The notes: generated from the sequence alone by a model not told the origin. Positions 46,475-57,808 are shown, numbered from the stretch's first letter. The stretch is 64,000 nt of DNA from Termitomyces sp. T153 (GCA_018296165.2 JACKQL020000002.1:930001-994000), one strand, 5' to 3'. Translations and numbers: made by a program.

Positions 46475-46564
46475 TCTTTGCTAGTATATCGGTTAGTACA
46501 CGCGCCTGTCATTATCATCTTGACTTGACCGCGCGAAAGCTGGGTTCGACTCCCAGGCAAAGAG
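46475..46564 (+). tRNA. tRNA-Asp (GTC) with an 18-nt intron
   Basis: A full cloverleaf can be drawn. Acceptor stem TCTTTGC pairs with GCAAAGA over 7 bp, followed by G as discriminator base. D arm GTAT-loop-GTAC. Anticodon stem CGCGC/GCGCG, loop C-T-GTC-A-C with anticodon GTC. T arm CTGGG-TTCGACT-CCCAG. An 18-nt intron (TTATCATCTTGACTTGAC) sits after position 37, the canonical place. G73 and C38 match known aspartate identity features. A TTTTT run about 25 bp downstream can terminate RNA polymerase III. It is isolated in a repeat-rich, gene-poor region. Confidence 0.9.
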
Positions 46565-46579
46565 ATAGGCAGCTTCGTC

Positions 46580-46592
46580 TCTGATATTTTTG
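46580..46592 (+). terminator. Pol III T-run after tRNA-Asp
   Basis: GATATTTTTGTCC lies about 20-25 bp downstream of the tRNA end; a run of five T is sufficient for RNA polymerase III termination in fungi. Confidence 0.5.
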
Positions 46593-46764
46593 TCCACTCT
46601 TTCGTCACTCTTTCGTCGGCCGCACTCAAGAGTAAATATGAAGCAGTTAACGATTTCGTTGCTCCTTGGAATGCAAACGTCATGATTTAATGGCATATAG
46701 CTCACGTATGGCCTTATCTATGTCTCAAACAGCTCAGGCTAATTCTAGCACCCAAGCGTCGCCC

Positions 46765-48150
46765 TCATTCGGCTCGAGCACGTACAATAATCTTCTGGCA
46801 TGTGCCTACTGGCTGATGGATCCGACTTGTGTTCCGCTTCGAGTGGGAAGATGATAAGCCTCCTTTGGGAAGCCTTGATAGTCTACGTTGCACATGCAGA
46901 GCTGATTTGTACGGCGTGTTGACCAAAAGAGCTTGTTCGACTCAAGCATAGGCCCCCCGTAGACCCAGACAGAGCGCTCTTTCTGGAAACATTTTAATGC
47001 CCCTTGTTCGGATTCGGCTTGCGTTCAATCAAGCTCGCGCCGCACGCGCTCAAGCATGGAAGGCGGGACAGAATTCTCGGTTCACTGACGGTGCAGGACG
47101 GTGGGGCTGGTTTTTTGGTTAGGTCAACGGTCATTTGGATCAAGGCTGGCAGTGATACTGTGATGAGTTTGTTTGACGAGCATAGCGCCCTTGATCGCTC
47201 GCTCTGAGCCTGAGGATGCACGAGTGGAACCAGATTCAGATGTCTGCCAGTGTGCTAGTGTTAGTCGGCAGCCCAAAAGGACTTGTTCGACTCGAGCACA
47301 GCGTCTTGGCCTAATGCCCAATATCATCGTTCGGTCCCACTGGTGTGATGTTTCTTATGCGTAATCATTGCTTGGATCTGGCTCTTGCTTGAAACTACTT
47401 GATGAACAGCAGAACAGTGTATGACCACACCTGTCTACTAGGACTGCTTGGCACCCGTCCAAGTTTTGCAGGGTTGTTCGAGCTCAAGTCAGGTGTGGGA
47501 CAATACTGTTCTACTCTACTTCTGTATTCAATGAAAACTGCTTGGTGAGAGGTGGAAAGGGCGTTATGGGCCTTCAGGCCTCAGGGGGAGCATACGACGC
47601 ACGCGCTGGTAGAAACGGACATTTGCATTTGTCCAGGTTCCATGGACCTGTTCGAGCTCGAGTTGGGTGCGCAACAATACTGTTCCGCTTCTATGGTATG
47701 TATTGGAGCTGGTAAACTACTTGTCCCGGTACCTAGGCCTAGGCTTTGTGCAAAGTGAGTATTGTGCACATGACACTCAAGAGAGTTTATTGGCTCGAGC
47801 ATGGGTACGGTATGTCTGAGTCAAGTTTATGTTTTGAGCTTCATATCTCGGATGGTGCTATGTACGATGACAGGGCCTTGGTGGTGTATGGTGTATGGTG
47901 CCCAGATGCTCAGGTTATATCGCAACACCCTGGACTCATGATACAATGGGACTGAGTAAGGAAAGCACCTGAGAACGGTGAGTGTTTCGCACCAGCACTC
48001 GACGCATCCACCTAAGCTTGTGTCACATACAAATTAATTCAAGTCCAGAGCTCACATCTCCAAGGGCCTCGGCCTCCCTCCATGGTGTATGTAGGCTGCA
48101 TGCACACTTGCGGCCGGGTTCGTGCTGCTTACCTGTTCAACTCAAGCACC
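46765..48150. repeat. Degenerate satellite-like array, about 175-bp period
   Basis: A core close to TTCGA-CTCGAGCA recurs near 46771, 46934, 47285, 47475, 47650, 47791 and 48136, with spacings near 142-190 bp or about twice that. The best-preserved neighbours (47472 and 47648) also share the downstream text ACAATACTGTTC and later TGTATT...ACT(G/A)CTT. No long open frame runs through the array and the copies are heavily diverged. Confidence 0.5.
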
Positions 48151-48299
48151 ATGGTCATCCGGTTTTGGCATCACGATATTTTTTCGTCACTTTTCTTCAC
48201 CGGTACCACAACTTGTATCGATGTACCCAGAGCTCTCCTTCGTGCTCTCCACATCGAAACGAGCACTACTGGTTATAGTACAGTACGAGTAGATTGTGA

Positions 48300-50402
48300 A
48301 TGTAAGTACATAGCTTGATTAGAGGTGGCTTTACCTTCATCTGACTGCGTCTAGTTCGTAGTCAACGGGCGCAGACTACTACTACATAGCTTACATATCC
48401 ACAACGCGCATCGCATACCAAGAATCTGAATCTTGTGCTCTACTTTGGTAGAATCCTAAATTTAACAGACTTTGATGGGTACATACTGATCATCATCAGC
48501 GGATCTACGTAAGCCAATTCTCAAGTCCGAGTCGGAAGGGGGGAATATATCAATATCAATATCAATTCGCTCATCCCCGTGCTGTTATGTACATCAGCAG
48601 TCTCATGACCAAGCTCGGGAACGATTCACGCAAGCTGGATGGTCGTGGGGGCTTGAATAGAATAGAATAGGACGGATGATTCTGATTCTGATTCGGGATT
48701 TAGGTATGGAATTTGCGCGTTCGAGGTGAACGATGGATACGACTTACCTTGGATAACCGCTAACCAAGTGCGGGTGTATGGTTATGGTTATGGTTATCAA
48801 TAGTCGATAATCGACAATCAATAATCCACAAGCCTACATAAAACAAAAAGGTCTCAGACTCAACAACAATACAACAATACAATACAAAGCGCGATAACGC
48901 AATTCCAAGGATCTCAGACTCGACAACAACAATACAAGCGCATAACGCAATTCAAGGCAAGGCTTGCTTTCTACTGATCGTAATCCGAGTTATGCTTGAA
49001 TGTCTGAACTCTAACTATGGATAAGGATAACTTAATCGAGCTAGAACAGTGCGTGTCAACGAGTGTTGAACGTTGGGCGTCGAACGTTGGGCGTATTATA
49101 CCCTAATATTGTAGCTTGTTATACATAGTGTTAGATCACTAGACCTAGACCTAGACATGACATCGACATCGACATCGGCATCGGTGTCGGAGGAGTCATG
49201 GTGTCAGATTTATTTATTTATTGGAGTACTGTAGTCTGTAGCGTGCGTGCTTGTTTGGGAATGGTGTTTGAGGTTAAGTTGGTTTGTCAGCGTTTCAACT
49301 TCCCGGCGGTGTGGGTGCTGGTGGAGCGTATACCCTTGAAGTAGTGAGATGCGGGATTGATCCTCAGACGCTGCGTATTCGGCTGGTATTTGTGTTTGGC
49401 TCAGCTGCCAGTAGGAGTCCCTTAGTCTTTCGTTCTTCGTTCTTCGTTCTTCGTTCTTCGTTCGAACGCGGTCCCGCAGTGCCAGCGCGTCGTGGGTGGG
49501 GGCTCGGGAGCTCGGTTCTCCCCATCTCGTCGCGAAATCTCTTAGCACTTGGCACACGCGAGTATATCCCAATTCCACTACGCCACTGATCTGGTGCCTA
49601 TCTCTTTGATTTTCCAAAGAATAAAGATAAAGCCAAGTAAGTAATTATAAACCCAGGAAACCGAAGAACGTCGGGATTTTGGCAGAGGGTATGGTATGGT
49701 ATGGCGTGCGACGGCTGTGTATTGTATGTAGTAGGGCTGGAGCGTAGTGATAGGGTTTGGAAACTAAGCTCAAGGTTTTAAGTTCTCATGTGAGAGTTGG
49801 ATCTGGGGCGGCGGCTGCCCGCTGCGCTGCGGGTGCTGTACGGGAACGTGCCGATGATGCGATTTGTCGTTCGGGATATGCCGGTTTTGATTTTTCTTGT
49901 GGTTGTTGATTCGCGAGGAGGCGATGCTGGGATGTCGATGATCGGTAGCTATATATTATTAGGCGCCCTTGTTGAGCACGACATGACAGAAGTCAAGGCA
50001 AGGTACATGGCGGTCCCGTGTAACTGTTGAGACGCCGTCTTACGTCACGAGATGACAGGTGACGTGCAATGATCGTCGGTTCAGACGAGATTTCGAGATT
50101 GATTGAGGATCTTGGACAAAGTATCCCCAGGAGTTGAAATGCGGGGAGGGAGAAAGGAAGAGGAGAAAGGAGGGCCATCGATGGGAGCCGAGGAATGGAA
50201 CGCAGTTTGTTTTGTTTTTCTTTTTGCGTAATTATGCTTTTTCGAGGAAGGCTGTCATCTTAATTGGGGCGTTAATGAAAGAAGCTCTCGGGACTCGGAG
50301 CGTCCTCTCGAGTACATATACCGTGCGATGCGCTTTTCTTGCCTACTTTCGTCGTCGTCGTCGTTGTTGTTGTCATCGCCGCCGCCGCCGTCGTTGCGCA
50401 GG
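48300..50402. repeat. Gene-free stretch dense in short tandem repeats
   Basis: Successive microsatellite-like blocks: ATATCA x3 (about 48549), AGAAT x3 (48656), GATTCT x3 (48677), GGTTAT x3 (48779), ACAACA/ATACA runs (48860-48930), a repeated GTCTCAGACTC...AACGCAATTC pair (48850-48955), GAACGTTGGGCG x2 (49068), ACATCG x4 (49160), GTTCTTC x4 (49433), GGTAT x3 (49690) and GTC/GCC triplets (50347). No gene is supported before 50403. Confidence 0.65.
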
Positions 50403-51614
50403 ATGGCCGCGTTTTCCATCGCCGAGTTCGGGAAGCTGGTGGCGCTTGCACTGGAGACGGACGACCCTGATCAGTTCTCGGAAACATTCCTGCAGTTCGA
50501 CCCTGAGCTGGCGCCGTTAAAGAGGACGCATGTGGGAGTGCGGCCGCTGCCCCAAATGCCGCCCGCGATATCTGGCTGGACGGACTCGACGCCGAGCGCG
50601 CCACGTCGGCTGCTGAACAAGATCAAACACAAGGCGTCTGCGCTGGTCATGCGCGCCACCGAGCCCAAGGCCAGCGACCGTGCCATATTTGCGCCGCCGC
50701 CCGCGTCCAGCCGCTGTGGCCTCTTCGCGCCGTATCTGCCCCTCGCCGCGCAGCTCGAGCGCACGCGCAAGTCACGCGGCATCTTTTCGCGCCCCGCATC
50801 GCTCGTCACAGCCCCGCCGCCGTCGCCCACGCGCTCGTCCATCTCTGCGTCGTCCTCGCCCGTCACACCCACCACCGACATCTTTGCCCCGCGCCCGTCC
50901 ACGTCGCCCTGCGCACCCGCCAACACGTCGCGCTGGTCCCTCGACACCGACGAGTCCACGACCTCCTACCACCGCCACCCCTTTGCGTCCATCCACGACC
51001 ACACCGACCCCTTTGCAAAGGGCCGCGTCCAGGTCGTCCGCAACTCTGCAGACTATCCCTCCTACACCTACGCCTTTTCCACAAAACGCCGCTCCCACGG
51101 CCAGCAACACACGTCCAAGCCAGACTGGACACTCGATCTCTCTCCAAAAATACCCACGCGCTCCCGCTCCTTCCTCTCCCACTCGCCCTGCTCGTCCTCG
51201 TCCTCGTCCTCCGACGACCACTCACGCTCCCACCCCCCGTCCGCATGGCACCCGAGCACACCGTCCCCGCCCCGCACCCGCAGACGCAAGGCACCTACTA
51301 CGCCCAGATCCCCAGAATCGACAGCCTCCAAATCGACAATCACCGCTAGTGGGGATAGAGATAGAGACAGGGAGAGGGCCAGGGCGCTTGCGGTGCTCAA
51401 TGGGGAGGTGCATCCGAGGAGGCTGGTTGGGTTTGAGCCGGGCCCTCGAAAAGCAGAGACAGACGTGCCTCCCCCCTCCGTACGATCGACGCAGCTTGAA
51501 GACTCGGAATCCGCGTATTATTCTGCTAGATCGAGCTTGGCCGATCTCAATGTGGGGTGGGGGAAGGATGCGAGGGTTAGGGTTGATAGTGAGGTTAGAG
51601 GGAAGGAGTGTTGA
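50403..51614 (+). CDS. Low-complexity unknown protein, Ser/Pro/Arg-rich
   Basis: Single-exon frame, 403 codons from ATG at 50403. The first 100 residues look structured (AFSIAEFGKLVALALETDDP, FLQFDPELAPLKRTHVG, APRRLLNKIKHKASALVMRA); the rest is disordered, rich in Ser, Pro, Thr and Arg, with a DRDRDRERARALAVL stretch. I recognise no domain or signal peptide. The segment is markedly GC- and C-rich compared with the flanks, which opens long frames in other registers too (50680-51711 plus). An ATG 25 codons upstream (50328) would translate a GTC-triplet repeat and was rejected. A real gene is likely because the N-terminal part has balanced composition; function unknown. Confidence 0.6.
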   Translation: MAAFSIAEFGKLVALALETDDPDQFSETFLQFDPELAPLKRTHVGVRPLPQMPPAISGWTDSTPSAPRRLLNKIKHKASALVMRATEPKASDRAIFAPPPASSRCGLFAPYLPLAAQLERTRKSRGIFSRPASLVTAPPPSPTRSSISASSSPVTPTTDIFAPRPSTSPCAPANTSRWSLDTDESTTSYHRHPFASIHDHTDPFAKGRVQVVRNSADYPSYTYAFSTKRRSHGQQHTSKPDWTLDLSPKIPTRSRSFLSHSPCSSSSSSSDDHSRSHPPSAWHPSTPSPPRTRRRKAPTTPRSPESTASKSTITASGDRDRDRERARALAVLNGEVHPRRLVGFEPGPRKAETDVPPPSVRSTQLEDSESAYYSARSSLADLNVGWGKDARVRVDSEVRGKEC

Positions 51615-53046
51615 GTGCGCGTGCGCGTGTGCGTGTGTGTTTCTTTCTTCTTTCTCTTGGTTTCTTGGTGCGGTTTTGTGTACATTCTTGGTATTGTTAT
51701 CTTCTGTTTAATTCACCCTCGTTCGCTCCGTGCATTGTACCCTACGCTCCTTCCATTCCCTCAGACTGTATGTATGTACTCACTATGTACATCCACACTC
51801 CTTAAACCTTCGTTGTATGTACCCACACACTCCTTAGATACCGTAGATTTCTGTAGTAATACCCTTCCTCCTTGCCCCTCCTTTCGTCTTTCGTCTTGCT
51901 CATTCTAGTCGTCGTTGATCTTTTAGTGTCCGTGTTTCGTATGACTGGTCTGTGTATGTTGTTGCATAGTTGAATAGATGTTGTTGGTATTCCACGGGGG
52001 CTGTTGAGATGGTCGCGGTGCGGACACGTAATACTAAGCTCCGGACTGCGAGTGCTAGTGTCGTATTGTTCGACCGCCAGTGCATCCTATCGACCTCGGA
52101 TATCGGTCAGTGGCGCGCCGCCTCCTGTAAGTCAGATACAAGTAGAGTTTTGGATACCTAGTAATAGACAGCACAGCTGCGGAACACGGAACACGGAACA
52201 CGGAATACCCGGACGGAGGAAGTGATAGTGGGTGGCGTATCTACGGAGTATGTAGGTTGTTTTCAGATTTTTGGCGTTTTGACATTGACATTGACGTTGT
52301 TCGTTGTTCGTTGTTCATCATTTACGTCCACCTTGTACTCTGAGGTTGTCGGGCACGTACGGCTCAGCAGGTGTCGAGTCGAGCAAGCTCGACGGGTCGT
52401 GTGCTATCATGATTATTCCTTGTAGGATGGATAGGTGTATTCGGGGCTCGTTCATCGTCGGCGCTGATTTGCGTGCCGACGGCGCAAAGGATATCGATGG
52501 CGGAGTGCGCTTATGAGAGGATGCGTTCTGGGGCGTAGAGCCTGAACTAAGACTCGGAGGTTTCATTCAAGTCGGTCGACGTTCGGATGTTTGTTGATCA
52601 GTCGCTGTTTTAGTTGTGCTTTCAGTGGCTGGCGACTACGCTTGGCTCGCACCCAATCACTCGACATCGTGTGCTAGCGACAAATCGATCTGTTTATGTT
52701 TAATTCACACCTGGAACGAGGCACGAAATTTGATATCTAGAAATAAGAAAAACATGATTAATCAAATAGAAACACATACGAACGGTTTGATGATTTTGAG
52801 GATGAGGACGGTCGGGATGGCTGCCGCTGAGTTGTGGATCGCGAGGGTCAAACAAAAAGAGGAGATACGTATCTTATGATCATAACAGGCGACATAGTCG
52901 ATGATGTGTACGCATTTGTCTTGTCTCAGGAAAAGCTGTAATCGCACTCTCTATATTACTCACATAAATGCTGCAAAAGCAAAACAATTGTTCAAAGGTC
53001 ACAAGGGCAGAAGTATTCAAAAGGTCTAGCGTCAATTTGCAGTCAA
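51615..53046. other. Intergenic stretch with small tandem repeats
   Basis: 1,432 bp with GT-rich GTGCGCGTGTGC (51615), GGAACAC x4 (52183-52203), GACATT and GTTGTTC runs (52284-52316). No gene supported. Confidence 0.5.
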
Positions 53047-54264
53047 TCAATCAAAGAGTCTTTCCCAAACACAATCCAACTCCATGAGAAAGACTTCTTC
53101 CATTCCCTGTTTGACATGTTCTACAACAGCATCATTACCCTGGCATACTGCAGCTTGAATGTGCTGCTGCACAAGATCAGGGTCCGGGATCTTCCAATTA
53201 CAATACACTCCATCATTATGCAATGTCGTCATCCACTTCACGGTCATGCAGTCATTGAATGCGTCAATCCACTGTTTACAGCAGCCACATATGTTTTTGC
53301 TGGACCCTATGCAAAGTTGTGTGTCTGGAGGGTACTGGTTCTGCACACCGACTACGTCCGTAAGGTGCATGATGAGATGGATTTCGGGGTGGACAAAAAG
53401 AGTCACTTCGACTGTCTTATCTGGATATGTCAGTTCATCGGCCATGTGATCTCGGATTTTCGCCCTCTGATCTGGATAGAGGTTCCTAGTTGCCGATTCG
53501 AGAAAAGAGTCCAGGTGTCGATCGTTAAGTGTCCCTAGATTCACGGAGATTTGTCTCCTCTGAATGGTATCTGGAACCCAGAGGAATATGATTTTTGAGC
53601 TGTTTCTTTGGACAAATCGGATGACATGGGTGATGTCGTGGTATTGGACAATCTTGCCGAGACGACGCTTGAACCTGCTGAGAGGCTCTTCGATCCCATA
53701 CAGAGATTCCAGTGCGCACGAAAAGGATGAGAAGAGCGCGAGGATGTTCTTCGTAGCGGTGATGATATCTCTGAATTCTTTGTGTGATTCGGCTGTATCA
53801 AGGAATGTAAACGGAGATTTCAGGAGGCTTTCCAAGCTCTCCAGAGCTGTGTTCTCTTCGTGCTGTAGCACGACATCGGCTACCCACGGTAAAAGATCCT
53901 TGAGCGAATGGCTGAGATTTCGAACTCTTTTCTCGACATTCTGTGCACTGTATCGAGCAAGATATGGGAGAAGTGTTTTGAATCCCGTAGCAACCTTCAG
54001 GCAAGAAAAAAACGACGTCGCCCTCTCTGTATCGTCATGGCTGAGAGGGCCACTCTTTGCTAAGTATATTGTGAATGAGGTCTCGTGGAAGAAAGTGGCA
54101 ATGGCTCCATCCGGATGACCAGTTGACATATAAAGGGCCACTGTGTTCAGGAGGAGTTCTTGTTTGTTGAGGGAAGGATGAGGCGGGTGACTCGAGGAAA
54201 ATCTTCCCAAGAAGAACAGGTCTTCTGAGAGAGAAGTTTGGACAGTGTCTATGTGTCCGTTCAT
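53047..54264 (-). CDS. Candidate OTT_1508-type deaminase-fold protein
   Basis: Single open exon of 405 codons if the ATG at 54264 is used; the open frame extends a little further upstream, so a 5' exon is possible. The N-terminal 280 residues are helical and unrecognised (HDDTERATSFFSCLKVA, ESLESLLKSPFTFLDTAE). The C-terminal part has the pattern of the fungal OTT_1508 deaminase-like domain: HXE at 292-294 (LFVHPEIHLIMHL) and CX2C at 326-329 within IGSSKNICGCCKQWIDAF. In the cytidine-deaminase superfamily these residues hold zinc and a catalytic Glu. The assignment rests on this motif pair only; substrate and role are not known. Confidence 0.5.
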   Translation of the reverse strand: MNGHIDTVQTSLSEDLFFLGRFSSSHPPHPSLNKQELLLNTVALYMSTGHPDGAIATFFHETSFTIYLAKSGPLSHDDTERATSFFSCLKVATGFKTLLPYLARYSAQNVEKRVRNLSHSLKDLLPWVADVVLQHEENTALESLESLLKSPFTFLDTAESHKEFRDIITATKNILALFSSFSCALESLYGIEEPLSRFKRRLGKIVQYHDITHVIRFVQRNSSKIIFLWVPDTIQRRQISVNLGTLNDRHLDSFLESATRNLYPDQRAKIRDHMADELTYPDKTVEVTLFVHPEIHLIMHLTDVVGVQNQYPPDTQLCIGSSKNICGCCKQWIDAFNDCMTVKWMTTLHNDGVYCNWKIPDPDLVQQHIQAAVCQGNDAVVEHVKQGMEEVFLMELDCVWERLFD

Positions 54265-55198
54265 GCCGAGTGCGATTGCTACATACACTAGTCAGGTCGC
54301 GCGAGAGTGAAGATATAGCAAATCATTCCAAACTCTGATTATAATGAAAGATTCTTCATTATGTAATACATATTTCGATATCCAACTTATACAACAAGTA
54401 CTTGCTACTTATAAACGTGATTTAGTTGAGAGCGAAAACCCCTTTGCTACATAGATAATTACTAGAACGGGAACATGAACTTAAAAAAAAACAATAATCG
54501 GCCCGAAGTTCAATCATCACCCTGGGTACGTCTCTTCTGACTTCTGTGTGGGTCACAAAAGTGCCAATAGTACTATGCGAATGGTATTTGGTTGTCACCA
54601 CCAGGCAAGCTTTCAAAGGGCCATTGGATCCCAATATCCAGATATAGGTTTATTAGTAAAGGTTAAAGATGCACAGTGTGGCGTTGGCATCAATTCAAAG
54701 AATCATGCCAAAACCACGATTGTGATGGAAATTAGGAGATTCCGACGCTTCACGTCATTCATGAAGCCTTTTTTTGGAAAGTGTGTGGCCATTTAATGTT
54801 GACAAGGCTTGATTGAATTTGGTTGACTTTACTCCTTCCAGTTTTCCTTTGTCCTGAGAAGCAGAACAAGAAAGCACAAAAGAAACAAGGAGTTTGACTA
54901 TTTTGGAAAACGATGTGCCCATAATTAAAAGTGTGGCACCAGGGGTAGTATAAATCCTCTAGTCTCATCACTGGCAATCAAAGAATCACATTCAGACAAA
55001 TCACACCATAACTTCCAACTTGCCCTCACTTCTACCTATGACTACCATCAGAGAAAAACAAAAATGCCATTCCGAATTTATGAAGGTCTTGGTCGCCTCA
55101 AAGTTCAATAATCGGGATGGTCAACGCTCCAATGCTAGTCAGCGCTTGCCCAAAATCCCCATTGACATGGGAGGCTCTGGAAAATATATCATTATATA
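54265..55198. other. Gene-free stretch
   Basis: 934 bp with no supported gene. CG is sparse compared with neighbouring genes but not absent. Short frames on both strands lack motifs. Confidence 0.45.
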
Positions 55199-55702
55199 TC
55201 ATCTTTGGTGAACATGGCAATGTGATAGCAGCTGCATATGAGGAGATGGTGTATTCCATTGCCATTGTCCTGGCCACAAACAACCAGGCATCAGATAAAG
55301 GCATTCTCGTGCATCAGGACCCACGCTGCGGACCTTCTGATAACGAGCCAGAGGACTCGACGGCGGATCAAAGTTGCTAAAGTGAGAATTGGGGTTGTCA
55401 CTCTCAGGACTTGGGGCCATTGCCTTTACCAGACCGGGTGGGGTTGAGAGTGTGTCACGATTTGTGTCGCCATGTGCGAGATCCGCGGCATTCATCAGGT
55501 CCATGGTAATGTCATCGACTGTGCCACCAAATCTTGGTGTGAAGTTTGCCAGCTTGCTGCCGTGCGGCGTGATGCGACCACGTGCTCGCATCTTCTCCCC
55601 TTCAAGTTCTTTCTTGGTTTTTTTACTCTTTGACACGATTGGTCTACTCTGCGCTACCCTTTCTTCTTTCAATACTTCCCTGAAATTCATCTCGTGACAC
55701 AC
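55199..55702 (-). CDS. Weakly supported 167-codon unknown protein
   Basis: One open frame from ATG to stop. The first 110 residues look protein-like: charged, with SKSKKTKKELEGEKMRARGR and FTPRFGGTVDDITMDLMNAADL. The last 40 residues are rich in Trp, Pro, Cys and His and look like readthrough into spacer, so a splice site before the end is likely. No domain recognised. It could be a small nuclear protein or a remnant. Confidence 0.3.
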   Translation of the reverse strand: MCHEMNFREVLKEERVAQSRPIVSKSKKTKKELEGEKMRARGRITPHGSKLANFTPRFGGTVDDITMDLMNAADLAHGDTNRDTLSTPPGLVKAMAPSPESDNPNSHFSNFDPPSSPLARYQKVRSVGPDARECLYLMPGCLWPGQWQWNTPSPHMQLLSHCHVHQR

Positions 55703-56160
55703 ATCGAACGAATCGTAACTTCAGCATCAATACCCTCACCATGTCACTGGCTGCATTCGAATTGGAGGAGCGCGGGGACGCAGACCTTGTTCATCCTATC
55801 CAGTGATGTATTCAAGCAACATGAGATGACTCGTTTCAAGCTTCTTTCTCCATCCTCAACGCTGTGTTCAACGTCACCCGTTGTCGCGGGTCTCGACATA
55901 CTTGCACTTCCTCGCCTTGAGATAGCTTCTCTGGACACCTCGCCATTCTCGGTTTGTTCCGGCTGTGACTGTGATTGAGAATTCTTGTGTTAGCTGAAGT
56001 ATTAACTAAGAATTCATTTCATGGGCTGATTGAGGAGGATTCGGACTTGTTAAATTGGCGGCAAGGTGCCGAGGCCAATGATCAAGATATCAGTTACGAT
56101 ATCGAGGTATGGCTGCTCTCGCCAACCTCTTCTCAAAATCTGATCGCGAACTGCGCATAG

Positions 56161-57403
56161 CGCTATTCTAACATGAAAGAACTCGTTCCGGGGTGGGACG
56201 ACGACGATGTCGATGTTTGTGTTCTGGTTTGTTCATGAACCGTTGCTACTTACTCATCTTCCTGAGATTCACAGGAAATTCTTATTATGTGCCCGAAGAC
56301 GGAGCGTAAGTTGACGACGATCGAGGAGGAGGAGTCAAGAGTTCAGGTATATCTTCACCTGCTGCGGTTTTGTTCCAAACTAACCAGGGAGAAGTCAATG
56401 TCGCTCGCAGACTTTGAATCACTTCCACACCATCTTCGAGCGGCTAATGGTGATCCTTTGTATAGAAATTATGAAACTGGTCGCCTATACGTCTTAAAAA
56501 GTTTTCCCAAGCGTAACAACAAGCCGACATCGGAGATGGACGTTCTGGAGATCCTCATGGATATCAAAAGCCTCATTTTTATTCTAGAACGGAACCAGTG
56601 ACTTCTCAATATAATCCTGCGCTCTATAACGTTTTCACTCTGAATGATGCACCTCTCAAGTTCAATTTGACTTCTCAAGATCTAGTGGCTTCGTTTTGGG
56701 AATCTTTGGATTTTTGGATTCGGAACAAGTATTGGCGTCGTCAGGAAATCCTGATCCTCCAGATTTGCTTCGTCGACCTCGCAAGCTTCGGAAATGTCGT
56801 TCTTCAATTTATCCTGAACATCGAGTCTCTGCTTTAAGCACTTTATCGCTTCAGAATCTGTCTAAACTTCGTAAATTCGGCCGATCGACTTCGACTCTTT
56901 CTCAACCTTCGCCAGTCCTTGACTTGCCTGAAGGAATTCAACAGATCGGAGGTGGCATCGGTTTCAAGTATGAAGTCCCAGCTGCCGCCCGATCAAGGGA
57001 TTCTATCTGTACGAACACTCTTCAGACTTGTCATGGATTCTTTAATGGACGATTACATGGTCTTGGGATCGGACTTTGGCGCTCACCTACTGCGAAAGCG
57101 AAAGCAAAACGCGCCCTCAAGAGGCTTGTAATTTCCGCAAGAGAAGACGATCCGCAAGCATTCCCGACAGCATTCAGAGGATCAAATTGGAGCCTTGTAC
57201 TGCCCGCCTCTCAAAAATCGCGTGTGGAAGCTAGTAGTACTGAAACAGCTGCGAACTCGCTGGTTTCAGAGCATGTACTCACTACAACTATGACTCTGGA
57301 CTGTGCTAACGTCGAGGCGGCATCGGCGAAGGACGTGGATTTGGAGAGTGCGGATAATGAGGTCAGGACTGCTGAATTGATGACCTTGAGACTGGTAGTG
57401 TAA
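56161..57403 (+). CDS. Unknown protein, exon structure unresolved
   Basis: Several exon-like frames lie in order: YSNMKELVPGWDDDDVDV (about 56167-56225), then EILIMCPKTERKLTTIEEEE (56278-56345) after a clear GTTTGT...CAG intron. SLADFESLPHHLRAANGDP and YRNYETGRLY follow (56400-56490). The last exon runs to a stop at 57403 and encodes about 245 residues, including FVLGIFGFLDSEQVLASSG, IGGGIGFKYEVPAAARSRD and KAKAKRALKRLVISARE. I could not find one set of junctions that keeps phase between the middle and last exons. Either introns are missed or the gene is decayed. Function unknown. Confidence 0.35.
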
Positions 57404-57808
57404 TGCCTTCAGAAGCCAAAACAAACGATCAGATCCTGTCTATGTTTATCTTGTAATTATCTCGTTTTGTACTGCGTCGGGTCTGGGTTTTGTTCAAAAT
57501 GACACTTCATTGAGTGAAAAGCCACCTGAAATGCGAACAGATCTAGACCAAACAGACTTGAAGAATTCGAATCTGACACAAGCATATATTACGATCGAGC
57601 CCGATTATGTCTGTAGAGGGGCTATAAAACTCGACATCCATTGTCAGCCTCTTCATTTCTCTTTCTTCCCAAACGCTGGTCGTCCTTTTCTTATTTCTTG
57701 AATCCCATTTCTTTTCCATTCTGGCCTCGAAGGTCGGGCATTCTTCATTGTTCATTCATTCTACCCCACCTTTTTCTCTCTCATTGACCAGTTTCTCGCC
57801 ATTTCCCA
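57404..57808. other. Spacer
   Basis: 405 bp between two plus-strand loci, pyrimidine-rich just ahead of 57809, as common at fungal transcription starts. No other feature. Confidence 0.45.

Noticed and set aside
50680..51711. 343-codon plus-strand frame rich in Pro, Arg and Ser
   Set aside because: It overlaps the 50403-51614 frame and its composition is what C-rich DNA gives in a shifted register; kept only as a weak finding.
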